From assembly GCA_020186115.1 (NCBI GenBank), contig WSYJ01000015.1, positions 1 through 64,000 of the forward strand: DNA of 64,000 bases. Direction: 5' to 3'. This DNA is from Histomonas meleagridis (Eukaryota > Parabasalia > Tritrichomonadida > Dientamoebidae). The notes below the pieces were generated by a model that searched no databases, was not told the origin of the DNA, and worked only from the letters and a program-made list of their open reading frames with translations. A program made the position numbers and the translations under genes. This document shows positions 47,071 to 59,500 of this stretch, in pieces (position 1 is the first letter of the stretch; each line of letters opens with the position of its first letter).

Positions 47071-47185
47071 AAATGCTTTGGATATTTTTTTTTTATATTT
47101 TTGTTTAAACATTTTGAATTCAATTTTTAACATTAAACGTCTCCTTTACATAAAAGTGACGCTGAGAGCAAAAGTGTAAACAAAA

Positions 47186-49252
47186 ATGGCCGAGCAAAAC
47201 AAATCTTCTGCAAAAGATAACAAAACTGCTAACACAAAATACTTGGAACTATTATATTACTCGCAACTTCTTTCTGGGTGCAATTTTGTAAATTGTAAAA
47301 ATCCTCATTGTAAATCATGTTCGCAATTTCAATATTCATTTTCAAATGAACAAGAAATAAAAGATACAGCAAAAAAACTTACAGAAGAAAATAACCAAAA
47401 AACATTATGCAAAGGTATCTCACCTTTATTAAAAAATGCAAAAATTCATCAATTACTTTATAATTTTAATCAATCAGTCAAATTATTCATATCACGTTCA
47501 CAGGTTACTAAAAAAATTGAATCTAGTTTTAGCGAACTCTTCAACAATTTTCAAGCATTTAGTTTTGCTTTTCTAAAAGGTAATGGCCTTATAAAAAAGG
47601 ATGATTTTCAATTTAACACTGACCTAATAATAGATTTTCATGATGCATTAAAAGAAAGACCAGATGATCTAATTTTTATATTTCCAGACATTGAACAAAT
47701 TTTAATGCAACTTCAAACATCAAAAGAGCGAGATACTTTACATTGGATTCGGTTCATCTTTGTTTTATCCATATTTACACCTTGTATTCATCCTGATGCC
47801 GAGAAAACGACGAAAAAGTTCTTTGATAAACTTCTTCATCTTGACCGTAACTCAATGACGGTTTTCAACACAATTCTTATCAAAACCCCCATTTTCATTG
47901 AATATTTGAATGATCTTGCTCAAAAATTCATTACTCATCATATCCATATAAAAAATCCCGATCCACATTCATATTTAATGCATGAATTTGCGATATTTAT
48001 TGAACTCTTAAACGAAGCAAACCTTCAATCATATAAACCATATCCACCTGAAATCTTCATTAATCAATCATTTTCATCATTAGTTTTTCCTGATCTAGAA
48101 TTAAACTTATATGAACAAGGAATCTTTTCTTATATTCAAGTATCGTCAATACTTGACAAAAGTTTTATAGCTAAAGTTGTACGCATGGAACAAATTGATA
48201 ATAGCACATTATCCGTTGTCATTTCACGTAACAATATCTTTGAAGATGCGAATACTGAAGTATTTTCATTACCATCTGATAAATTAGAGCGCCGCCTAAT
48301 TATTAAGTTTAAAGATGAAAACACTATTGATGAAGGAGGAGTTTCACGAGAATTCTTTTATCTTATTACAAATATATATTTTTCACCTGACATGAATTTA
48401 TTTGAACAATTTGAAGACGGCGGATTTTATTGGTTTAAAAAAAATGCGAATTCTAATTTGAAATATTTCGAAAATGTCGGAATACTTGTTAAACTTGCAT
48501 TATTAAATTCCATTACATTACCAATCAAGTTTCCAATTGTTTTATATCGGAAACTTTTTAATGTAACACTTAATATGAATGATTTTGCCGAAATTTATCC
48601 CGAAACAGCTGAAGGGCTTCTAAAACTTCAACAGACAATGAAAGAAGGCGATGATTATGATATATATTTTTCGGTCACCGAAAAAGATTCTAATGGAGAA
48701 ATTAAAGAAGTTCCGATAAAAGAAAATGGAATTGATATCAAAGTAACGAAATCGAATGTTAATGAATATGTTAATTGTTATATTGATTATATGTTAAATG
48801 TATCAATACAAAAAGAATATGATGCATTTCAAAAAGGTTTCTTTAGTATACAAGAATCGATTGTTATCGAATGCTTAAAATATACCGATTATGATATATT
48901 AATTAGTGGAATCCAAGAATTAGAATGGAAAGATTTGAAATTAAACGCAAATTACACTGGTGGTTATGTAGAGACATCAGAAACAGTGGTAATGTTTTGG
49001 AAGATTTTCGACGAGTTTCAACTGAAACAAAAGAAACAAATTCTGCAATTCATTACAGGAATTTCAAGAGCACCAGCTGGAGGTCTAAAAACAGTAAAAA
49101 TCACAATACAAAGAAGTGGAGATACGGATAAAATACCAACGGCTCATACTTGCTTTAATACTTTGGTTTTACCGGATTATAAAAATTTGGAACTCATTAG
49201 AAAGATGTTGGAAATATGTGCTGCAAACGCTGAAGGGTTCGGTTTGGTTTAA
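47186..49252 (+). CDS. UBE3A/E6AP-like HECT ubiquitin ligase with AZUL zinc finger
   Basis: A 688-aa protein. Residues about 10-60 form an AZUL finger: Y-Y-S-Q-L-L-S-G-C-N-F-V-N-C then C-K-S-C-S-Q-F, followed by L-C-K-G-I. This domain is found in UBE3A-type ligases and not in other HECT proteins. The C-terminal HECT domain (from about 330) has E-G-G-V-S-R-E-F-F and the active cysteine in T-A-H-T-C-F-N-T-L (about C656). It ends E-G-F-G-L-V, like the UBE3A tail. In animals AZUL binds the proteasome subunit PSMD4/Rpn10. The protein is shorter than human UBE3A (about 870 aa), chiefly between AZUL and HECT. Confidence 0.93.
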   Translation: MAEQNKSSAKDNKTANTKYLELLYYSQLLSGCNFVNCKNPHCKSCSQFQYSFSNEQEIKDTAKKLTEENNQKTLCKGISPLLKNAKIHQLLYNFNQSVKLFISRSQVTKKIESSFSELFNNFQAFSFAFLKGNGLIKKDDFQFNTDLIIDFHDALKERPDDLIFIFPDIEQILMQLQTSKERDTLHWIRFIFVLSIFTPCIHPDAEKTTKKFFDKLLHLDRNSMTVFNTILIKTPIFIEYLNDLAQKFITHHIHIKNPDPHSYLMHEFAIFIELLNEANLQSYKPYPPEIFINQSFSSLVFPDLELNLYEQGIFSYIQVSSILDKSFIAKVVRMEQIDNSTLSVVISRNNIFEDANTEVFSLPSDKLERRLIIKFKDENTIDEGGVSREFFYLITNIYFSPDMNLFEQFEDGGFYWFKKNANSNLKYFENVGILVKLALLNSITLPIKFPIVLYRKLFNVTLNMNDFAEIYPETAEGLLKLQQTMKEGDDYDIYFSVTEKDSNGEIKEVPIKENGIDIKVTKSNVNEYVNCYIDYMLNVSIQKEYDAFQKGFFSIQESIVIECLKYTDYDILISGIQELEWKDLKLNANYTGGYVETSETVVMFWKIFDEFQLKQKKQILQFITGISRAPAGGLKTVKITIQRSGDTDKIPTAHTCFNTLVLPDYKNLELIRKMLEICAANAEGFGLV

Positions 49253-49309
49253 TAAAATATTTCATTTTGTATAATTTTGCGTTTTGTGAATTTAATTTTA
49301 TAAATTATT

Positions 49310-49462
49310 TTGAAACATAAAATTATTAAAACAAAAAAAAATATTATCTGAAATAATATCTCTACTATTAATATCAATACCTTTTTGTTCTAAAAGAACT
49401 TTAACTACTTCTGTTTGCCCATATTCAGATGCTATTGTAAGAGCTGCTGTTTCAAAACAGAG
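49310..49462 (-). pseudogene. Orphan single ankyrin unit
   Basis: The minus strand reads T-A-A-L-T-I-A-S-E-Y-G-Q-T-E-V-V-K-V-L-L-E-Q-K-G-I-D-I-N-S-R-D followed by spacer-like F-Q-N-N. It is one array unit with diverged spacer, without a head, between the convergent UBE3A-like and pecanex genes. Confidence 0.7.
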
Positions 49463-49604
49463 TTTTTTTTTGAATTTTATTTTGAATTTACCGCACACGG
49501 CGACCGTTTATTTATCCGAAATTCCATTTAAAACGATACGGAACAAATTTGTAAAAAGATAAAATTCGATTTTACTTATTTTCTTTATATGTTCAAAAAA
49601 TAAC

Positions 49605-52600
49605 TCATTCATCATTCCTCACCTCATATTTCTTGAATTCCAAATAGTTTACATTTGAACTCAAAATCTCACTAACGTACGCGGGGTACCCCACTGGGAA
49701 ATCACAGGACTGAACTATCATATTATTGAAGAAACGCGAGTTATGTTGGATAGAGAATCGCTCACTATCATCGTTTTGGAAGAATATCAAACTCTTAGTT
49801 TCGTTTGAATAAATAGCTCTCATCCATTCATGTTTCATTTGATATACATTCCAATTCTTTTGGTCAAGAGCAAATCGCATGACAACAGTTTCGCCATTAA
49901 TCTTCTCCAATGAAATGATCTTCTTCTTGTTCTCTATGAACGTGTCGTGGAATAATTCGGAGTCCATATTAGTGACGACATTTTCTTCTTCAAATCCTTC
50001 AATGAAGTCATAGATGTCTTCTGGTGTACTTTCGTCGTTAAACATGCCAGCAGAGGCCATATAACAAAACCCTGTTCCGTATTGAATGACCTGTTGAATA
50101 ATTGTCATCAAATCTGATGAGTTATAAACCCATGTAAAGTCGTCATTAAGTTGGATATTACCTTTGAACCCATCAAACAACGTAATATAATTTAAAATTC
50201 CGTTTTGGTTAAAGATATATGTGGCAATGATTGTCCATAAGCTTTGATATAATCGGAATTCTTCGGGTGTATAATCAAAGTGATAAAGCTCAAAAATGGC
50301 TGGTAATTTGTTGGCGGACAATTCAATGTATTCTTCTGATTGACGTAAGATTTCTTGATCAGTGGTTTCAAATGGACTTAATGAGGATGCTATTCCTTGG
50401 TTCTTGGAAATTATATGAGCAAAGGAATATAAAAATGACAATTTGACGGTGGCAACACTTGCTCCAACAAATGCACTATTAAGTTTGGTCTTCGTAATAT
50501 CATACATTTCCAATGGAACTCCCATAGCCCTGATATCAACAACGAAATGTGTCGCTATTTTTGAAGCTTCAAAGTTTGGAAACATTTCATAATTAGATAT
50601 CAATTCTTCTAATCTTCGAGCTTCACCTCTGTGACAACTTGTTTGGTTATTGTATTCAAGACCTCTTAATTGAATCTTATAACGGTCTGGTTCAATTGCA
50701 ATTACATGTACATATGCAGCTAATTCACTTGACTTAAACAAGAATATATCACCAGCATTGACCAATCCCAAACGTCCTTGCTTACATATGTTTGCAAAAT
50801 GAGCAGTTAAAGCTCTACATGCCGAAATGTACACAGGTGTTTCGACTGGATGTTCAGCGGCACCTTTTGTGAGTAAAGCTTTCAAATCGCTATCTTCGCT
50901 CATCGGCCAATTGAAAAAGTAATACGGCCTTAACGGTGCCGGCAATAAAAAATAAGGCAAACCGAATATCGCAGTATAAGAAGAACCAGTAAAGAATGAC
51001 CAAAGCATAGAAGGTATTTTTGTCAAGAAATCTATAAAATGCATTGATTGAATCAAGTCGAACAAAATATTCAACAGTAATGATTCAAACCCTTCCATTT
51101 CATCATCTAAATCAGTTGGATCACGTGCATGATAAGTCAAATCCAAAAGAGGCAAAAACACTTCAAATTTTGTAACAATTAAAAGTGTTAAAGCGAGGTT
51201 AATAGCTCTATTTGTGAAACCTAATTCAATTTCGAATGTTAATACACAAATTGCAATAACAAATGCGAATACATGTGATTCACTTTGTGACTTATGTATT
51301 GCATGTGTGATTATAAATGCTAAACATATATAGTCAATTGCTTGATTCTGTAAACATGAAGCTATAAATAATGGCGCAATTACATATGAAGAAATTGCTC
51401 GTAATAATGGCTCGATGATTAATGTCCTAAAGAATCGTAAATGGAAGAAAAAGTACTTATGATTACATGTAAGTATTGGGATTAAGACATCAATCAATAT
51501 GAACCATCCAAATGATAACCATTTAACTATTTCCCATGAATTCTTCCAATGGAACACGACAACATATGCCATTACAAAGGTTAACCCTGTTGCTATAATT
51601 GGTAAGAAGATCATATAAATTATACTTACTGACCCTGCTTTATGTAATGGTAAATTTGCCATAAATGTTGCGATAGTTAATGCTATACATAAGTTATATT
51701 CCGATTTAGAATAATGAAGTAATAAACTAATGGCTACAACTGTTATACTACCTCGAAGGAATTGAACTATCATACTTAATAATCCACTAACACCATTTTG
51801 ACCAAACGCATAACGGTTAAATGCTTCGACGATAGTTACAATAACCGTCACGGGGTGCCCGAAATAACCAAGAATAAACCAAAACGGCATCAACATCAAT
51901 CCGTATCGGCACACCATGTCAATGTATGGAGCGACTGCGGTCATGTTGATGCTCCAGTATGAAAAAGGTAATGTAAGAGTTGGATGTCTCTTTTCTAATT
52001 CAACAGTTCCATACCAGATGGCACAAACAATGGAAACTGCTAAAGATCTTGCAGAAGAATTCCAACAATCTGGTACTGATGTCATATATGGATCTGTAGA
52101 AGGCCATTGAAGAATAGAATAAAATCCAAAGGCACATACGACTGCAATCCACCATTTTTCACGTGCAAGCATTTGATCTGATAAAAAGGTTGCTAAAACA
52201 GAAGAAACAAAGGCAAAAATTGTCGCGAAAATTGCAGATGGTAATGTAAAGTCTGAAGGGAAAAGAATATTAACATCTTCACGTGAAAATGGTACATGGA
52301 TAAGTTTACCACATACTGAAATAACATTATATGATTCATTTTCTTGCTCTAATCTTGTACTAACATCAAGATATCTTCCAGCATTAAGTTCATCAATAAA
52401 ATGTAATAACTGTTCAACATCTATACCAGATGAAATGCAATCATTAACAATTGCATCTAAAGATGGCTTATTTAATTCTTTGACAAGGCTTTTTCGTAAA
52501 CTCCATATTTCATCCGGAATTTCTGATGGCCTATCTTCGCCAGATTCTGTTGATCCTGTCAATTCAAATGTTTTATTTGCAATAAAATGAATGAACCAAA

Positions 52601-52805
52601 GAATAAACTTGATAACAAAAATTACTACGGCAATAATAGCTGAAACTATGAGTGTAACTGTTCTTGATGGTTTTAAATATAACATGAGTTCGAAATAAAC
52701 AATAAACCCAATATAAAAGAATAGCCGAATGAAAGTGACAATAAATCTGTTCATGAAAAGGAGACCGCCACTAAGTGAACATATAATTGACGAGAAAAGT
52801 TCCAT
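49605..52805 (-). CDS. Pecanex-family multipass membrane protein
   Basis: A 1066-aa protein with about a dozen or more membrane helices over the first about 600 residues and a soluble pecanex C-terminal domain. Cues in that domain are R-G-L-E-Y-N-N-Q-T-S-C-H-R-G-E and E-W-M-R-A-I-Y-S-N-E-T-K-S-L-I-F-F, then I-V-Q-S-C-D-F-P-V-G-Y-P-A-Y-V-S. These match W-A-G-Q-Q-Q-E-L-V-F-L and S-S-C-D-Q-P-I-G-Y-P-I-F-V-S of animal pecanex. Pecanex proteins act in the ER; in flies they affect Notch signalling. The protozoan role is unknown. It is shorter than the animal proteins (about 2000 aa or more), lacking the long variable N-terminal region. Confidence 0.9.
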   Translation of the reverse strand: MELFSSIICSLSGGLLFMNRFIVTFIRLFFYIGFIVYFELMLYLKPSRTVTLIVSAIIAVVIFVIKFILWFIHFIANKTFELTGSTESGEDRPSEIPDEIWSLRKSLVKELNKPSLDAIVNDCISSGIDVEQLLHFIDELNAGRYLDVSTRLEQENESYNVISVCGKLIHVPFSREDVNILFPSDFTLPSAIFATIFAFVSSVLATFLSDQMLAREKWWIAVVCAFGFYSILQWPSTDPYMTSVPDCWNSSARSLAVSIVCAIWYGTVELEKRHPTLTLPFSYWSINMTAVAPYIDMVCRYGLMLMPFWFILGYFGHPVTVIVTIVEAFNRYAFGQNGVSGLLSMIVQFLRGSITVVAISLLLHYSKSEYNLCIALTIATFMANLPLHKAGSVSIIYMIFLPIIATGLTFVMAYVVVFHWKNSWEIVKWLSFGWFILIDVLIPILTCNHKYFFFHLRFFRTLIIEPLLRAISSYVIAPLFIASCLQNQAIDYICLAFIITHAIHKSQSESHVFAFVIAICVLTFEIELGFTNRAINLALTLLIVTKFEVFLPLLDLTYHARDPTDLDDEMEGFESLLLNILFDLIQSMHFIDFLTKIPSMLWSFFTGSSYTAIFGLPYFLLPAPLRPYYFFNWPMSEDSDLKALLTKGAAEHPVETPVYISACRALTAHFANICKQGRLGLVNAGDIFLFKSSELAAYVHVIAIEPDRYKIQLRGLEYNNQTSCHRGEARRLEELISNYEMFPNFEASKIATHFVVDIRAMGVPLEMYDITKTKLNSAFVGASVATVKLSFLYSFAHIISKNQGIASSLSPFETTDQEILRQSEEYIELSANKLPAIFELYHFDYTPEEFRLYQSLWTIIATYIFNQNGILNYITLFDGFKGNIQLNDDFTWVYNSSDLMTIIQQVIQYGTGFCYMASAGMFNDESTPEDIYDFIEGFEEENVVTNMDSELFHDTFIENKKKIISLEKINGETVVMRFALDQKNWNVYQMKHEWMRAIYSNETKSLIFFQNDDSERFSIQHNSRFFNNMIVQSCDFPVGYPAYVSEILSSNVNYLEFKKYEVRNDE

Positions 52806-53516
52806 AGCTTCTGTTTGTCACTTTCAACTGGAACTTTTTCAAAAATAAAAACCGACTTATCATTCAATTTTTTTACACGAAAAACACATTTTCCCTTTAA
52901 GCATAAACAAAATCCCTTAAATGCAATTAAAAAATTTTTATTCCCCAATCATGGAATTGGGGTTATGGAGTTTAAATTCTGGTTTTCTTCATTATAAAAA
53001 TATTCCATTCTTTTTTTTGCCCATTTCTTCAACCGTCAGAACTTTGAGGCGCCCTAATCTTTTGATATCATTTTAACCGTTTTACGCTTAGAATTTGGTA
53101 TCGAATTTTTACAACGTAATTCATATCTTCATATTTACATATTTAATTGATTTCTTATTATATGATTATATTACAAATAACATTTATAGTAATATATATG
53201 AAATATTCAGGAAAAAATTAGAATAATTGCTGGATATTTGCATTTTTTGAAAATTAATTTCTGAGAGGTTCAACGGTTTTGATATATTTTGCATTCAAAA
53301 GGTTAGACGATAATCCTCGTGAATTTGCCAATTTTTAAACGTCAATTGAAAAATCAAATTTAATTATTTCTACAATTTCGTATCAAAAGCTTCTTATTAA
53401 TTATTAGTTAACCAAATGAATCTGTTATTTAGCACATTCAAAAAAGTGGATGTATTATCACAAAGAAAAAAATTTCAGTATTTTTCATTCGTCAAGTTAA
53501 AAAAAAAATAAAATTT
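52806..53516. other. Intergenic region upstream of pecanex
   Basis: About 700 bp. It contains GGCGCCC (53049-53055) and AACCGT (53075-53080), the same kinds of elements seen at promoters, but they lie about 250 bp from the nearest ATG. No gene is seen. Confidence 0.45.
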
Positions 53517-56500
53517 TTATTTACGCATTCTCCTATTTCTTTCATGTTTTTCTGTTGTTGTCTCCGCAAAGCAGTTCAAGCACGCGAATATTTCTGTCAT
53601 TAGCACGTCATCAGACTCTTGGTACTGCGTCTTCACTGACATTCCTTCGCATCCCTCTACGCACAACAATCCTGCGACTATTTCAGCCAACATTTCAGTT
53701 GATGCCTGATCTTGTGCATCTTTAATCATTTTCCAGCACATATTTTCTATTCTTTCTTTAATCACAGCGAAATCGCTTAGGAAATGTTTTAATCCATATA
53801 TAATACATTCCGCGATTTCATCAAATTTAGGTCCGAAAGAACATTCACAAAAGCTATTTCCTATATATGTAATCATCTCAACTTTTTCCTCAGCAGTTCT
53901 TTCAGCGAAATTATAAAATATTAATTCAGGGAAATTGTTCGGTTTGAACTCCTTAAACTTTAGTCTTAAAATCCATTTATAATTATCACGTGCATATACC
54001 ACAAACGGCAAAACATAAATCGAGATAATTAATGGCTGATCAATTAATTGTTGGATACAAATACTAAATAATTCGAGAACTAAATTCCGCGTATCTTCCA
54101 TTTCAAGTGCTTTTGTTAATGCAACCAAAAACGCGAAAGGAAATCTTGAAACGAAATCAATATTAAGTGATTCAGCATATGCTTTAACACCTGAAGTTAA
54201 ATTACCTGAATTTTTTAGTTGTGAAAAATCGATATTTATTAATGAAGTTTCAATTATTTGAGTTAATAAACTTATTGCAGATTTACGTATTGAATAATTC
54301 GAATGATTTGATGATAATAAAGTTGTCCAAAATAATATAAATATTTTGTTAGGTTCAATAATTGTATTAATTGATTTCGATAATATTATAAATGCAATAA
54401 TTAATTCACGTTCTCCAAACTCTGATATCATTAAAGATGGTAATATATCAATATATTTTTGTGCTAATTCTGGTTTAATTATATTATGTTGTGCTGCAAA
54501 TGCTGATTTAATATACCATGTTTCTTGATTATCATCAGGTTTATCTTCAATCATTAATCGTAAGAATTCTTCATGTGAATTCTTTCCATTAAATAATGAA
54601 ATCTTTTCGAAAAATTCGATTAAATCAAATGATGAAAAATATTGATTTTCGATTATTGTATCAAATTCTATTATTAAATCATTAGCATTTAATGATTCTA
54701 AAATAGTTGTTAAAAATATTTTTATGTTTTTTGTGGTTTTAGATGTAGAATGTGTTAAAGCAATTACTAAATAAAATAATATGTTTAATAAATTAGGAAT
54801 TATAAAATTGGTTGATATAAATGGTAATGATACAATGATTGAAAAGATTTTTTCAAATGTAATTTCGGAATTAAATGATTTCCGTCGAATATTACCATCT
54901 AAGAAATGAAATATTAAAATTTTACCAAATAAATTACTTGCTGAATGATCTATTAATGCTTGCATTATTCGTCTTAAGATTATAATATTATAATTACATG
55001 AAAACAAATATTGAAATATTAATTTTATTGCAATTTTCGATTGGATTTTATTCCAAAATGGATATTCAATTATAGATAATATATCATCATTTTGTAAAAA
55101 TGGGAAAATTATATTTAAGAAATGATTTATATAACATTTATTTTTACATGAATTAATAAAAATTACAAATAATGGCATTAAATTTGAAAATATTTGAATA
55201 TTACTTTTAGTTAATGAATCATTTGAAAATAATTTTTTAATATAATTCGAAATAACTATTACAATATCATCAAATATTTCTAATTCTTTAATTTCATTAA
55301 AAATTGTATTTAAATTCTTTGATAAATTAGTAAATGTATAAATATCAGAGTTATTAATTTCGGATTTATTATTATTAATTTTATTAATTATTGATTCATA
55401 TAATTGTAATGATGGATTATATAAGAAATTAATGTTTGATGACATTAAAATTATTGTAAGTCCAATTAATTCAGCAATATAATTATTTGATATATTATTT
55501 TCTACTTCATCAAAGTTTAATAATAAATGTTCAATTTCAAATTTATTTCTCATTGCTTCAAATGAATTTTTAATTTCTCTAAAAGATTTAGTATTTAATT
55601 CACATATATTATCATTATTAATATCTTTAAAGATAACTTTATTTTCGACTAAATTAATTGAAGAAATATTATTAATAATTTGTGTAACTTTAATTTCTTT
55701 ATCATAAAATTTAATTGGCTTACTTAAAACAAATGAATTATTTCGTATATATAATAATGAATTAGAATTTACTTCGAAATAACCTCTATGATCATAAATA
55801 TTATTAAAATCATCAATATCAAATGTATAATTAGTATCAAGTTCAAAATTAATTTTAGATGTATCATAATCAACAATAATTTCTTTTAATTCATTGATAA
55901 ATTTATTAGATGGATTTAATAATGTAATTTTTTGGATTCGTGAAGTAAATGAAAAAGGTAAAAGTTTAATAATTGTATTTATTTCTTCTTTACTTTGATG
56001 GAAATCTTCAGATGCATCTATAAATAATTCGATTAATTTATTTTTAGAGAAATGTTGACAAAAATGATATAAATTAATATTAAAATCTAAATCAGGTATT
56101 AATTTAGGTTTAATATAATATGATTTAATATTATCATTTTTACCAATATATATAATCCAATTTAATGATTTTAATTTTAATTTATTGATGATATTCATTT
56201 CTGAAAATGTTCGAACTTCTTTAGTAATTGGATTTTTAACTTTATGTATTATTCCAATATTTGGTGGTTTATTACTTAAATATTTTAAAATAATTTCTTT
56301 ATCTTTTCGAAATGTTTGACTAATTAATAAAGGATAATAACTTATTGAATATAACAATGAATTAATGAATTCTAAATATTCTTTATTTGTTTTTAAGCAT
56401 TCAATAAATTCATCGATTTTAAATCCCATTTTTTTAATATCAATAGCTTTACCATAAGATACTGGATCTTTTAATATTTGTTTAAAGAAACATTCAATAA

Positions 56501-59500
56501 CTAATTCATTTAATATATTTTTATCTTTAATAATTTTATAAAATAATTTAATATAATATATAAAACTTATCGATGGTTGAATCATTGATATAAAATCATG
56601 AATTCGTGAGACTTTAGCTAATACTATAAAATCTTCAATTGACCAATCATTAATAATTTGTTTAAACCATGCAATATAAAATATTGAAAATCGATTAACT
56701 TCTTTTAAACTTATTAAATTCTTTTTATATTTATTTGTCATATATTCGAATAATTTATCATGAATATGATAATTAATACAACATGAAATACCTGCACGTA
56801 TTAATTCGATATTTAAAATTGGTTTTCGAAACATTTTGAAGTTATTCTTTGTTATTATATCATAAACATTTTCTTTAAAATTGATATTAATTTGTTGGAT
56901 TTTATTATTAATATTTAATGTATGGAATTTCTTATATATTGATTCAGATCGTTTTAATGATAAATTAAAATTATTTACAAAGTTATCCGATGATGTTAAA
57001 ATAGGTAAAGCCGATAAAGATGATACTTCTGATATTTTAACACTACTTGTATTTCGACTTGAAGTAGTTTTATTAAATCTTGAAAAGAATCGACGTTTAG
57101 TAGAACGTTCACTTTGAGGTTGATGAATTTCATTATTACTACTATTTGATTGTATATCAAACGCTGGTAAATGTATTAAATTCCTTTTTGATCTTTTATG
57201 AACTTTTCTTTTAGAAATAGAATGGAATTTAGTGTTAAATAATAAACATAAAGATTCAATTAATAATACTTTAAATAAATGATTCGATTTATGAATAAAT
57301 GTTATATATAAATTTAATACATTATCAATATTATTAATTAATATATTATTAATTGATTTTTGTATGTTTTTAATATAATGACTTTTATTTACATATTGTA
57401 TTATTATATTAAATGATGATAATACATAATTAAAAAATGAAAATGATTTTTCTTTTGAGTTTAATTCTGATATATTTTTATATATTAAAGTTAAATCATA
57501 ATGAAAATCATTAAATAAAATTGGTAATATTTCACCAATAGTTTCTGTAACATCAATTGGATTTTTAATTTTATAATTTAATGAAGCTTCAATTAATGTA
57601 GTAATTATAGATTTTTGTATGTTTATATTCTTTTTAATATTTAATGAATAAAATGAAGTTAATAAATGACAAATAGAATCTAATAAATTCTTTTCATTAC
57701 CATTAGAAAATGCATTAAATTGTATTAATGAAACAAAAATATTCATTAATTCTTCCATTATATTAATATCATTTTCATCATTAATTTGTTTAGAATCTAA
57801 TAAACATGCAAATAATTCAATAACATTAATCCAATATAATGATTTATCGAATTCAAGTTTTTTATATTTATTAATAATTTCTTCTTTAGATATTTGGAAT
57901 AACTTTTGATATGAATTTGTATTTAAATATTTAAATGATTTGACCATTAATTCATCTTTAAATGTTAAATTATTTAAATATTTCAAATTTAATAATATGA
58001 AATTATATTCAATTGGTTTATTATCTTGTCCTGGCATTGGTGTTAACTTTAAGAAATATATATATTTACATAAATATTTCGTCATTATCGATACTCTTTT
58101 ATGTGAATAATGATATATAAATTCTTTTTTATTATTATCAATTAATGTTAAACTTTCTTTTTGTATTTTATGATTAATAAATTTCATCCATTGTAAAAAG
58201 ATATATTTAATTGAATATAATAATATTTCATCTGTTAATTTAATTTCAGTAATATTTAATGGAAATCCATATATATAATTTATATTAAATTTTTGTAAAT
58301 TCTTTTTTAATAACTTTGAAATATATCCTAAAATTTTATCATTTGAGATGAAATTAAGATAAATTGATACAATTTCAAGTGATTTAATAAATTCATCATC
58401 AAGTTCATCATGAATATTCTTATAATCTAAAATTTGAAATATCCATTTTAATAATCGATAAAATAAAAATGGTAATACACTAATCGATGGTGATAATATT
58501 GAAATTGCTTTTTCTGTTTGTTCTTTAAAATTAATAGTTATCTCTATTAACGTTTGAACTATTTCTTTTCCCTTTAAATTTTGTAAATATTTCTCCCAAA
58601 TAGGTGAAAATGTAGTGAAATATCGAATAAATGTTAAAATATCATCAGAATATTTTAAATATTGTTGAATATATATAGTTATTAATGCATTTAATATTCG
58701 GCAAAATTGATCAAATCGATTATTCGCTTGTGTGAATATATTTAATTGGATATTAATTTCTTGATTATTAATATCAATTAAATTTTGTATATATTCTATG
58801 CAACTTTTAGAATATTTTATATTATCAATCACTAAAAAATTTGTTATATATGTTATAAACTTCGAAAATGTTTTAAAGTTCGGTTCATCATTAACATTAC
58901 GTGTTTGAATATGTACCATTGCCTTTTGATATTTATTTGTTAATTCTACAACAAAACTTATTGGTATTCGATGAATGTTTTCAAGTTTCTTCGGATATCC
59001 TAAAATTAAATTACTTAAAAACTTGGAATAACTTAAATATCCAATTGGTTCTTTAGCTACATTAATTAAATAATTAAATGACTTACTTTCTGATTGATTT
59101 TCTCGATTCATGTTTTGCCAATATTCTAATGTCGCATATCTTGGTAATATCTCATTTAAAAATTCTTCGTCTTTCGATATTTTCGATTTTTTATATGTGA
59201 AAAATTGAGAATTAAATTTTTGTTGAATTTTCCCTAAGAATTCGGTGATATATTTATATCGATATAACTCTTCTTTATCAATTAATACAATTGCATTTAA
59301 TATTTCTATGATTCCATATGCAACAGAATTCTTTAAATAATCTTTTTTCTGTTTGATTTGACTCATTAAATTTAATATGGTGTTTAATTGATGATAATCA
59401 TTGGAAGTAGTATTTGATTGTAATGTAATGGAACACATTGGTATTAAAGCTCCAAATAAACAACAATATTCATGTGAAAATTTCCAATTACATAATGAGT

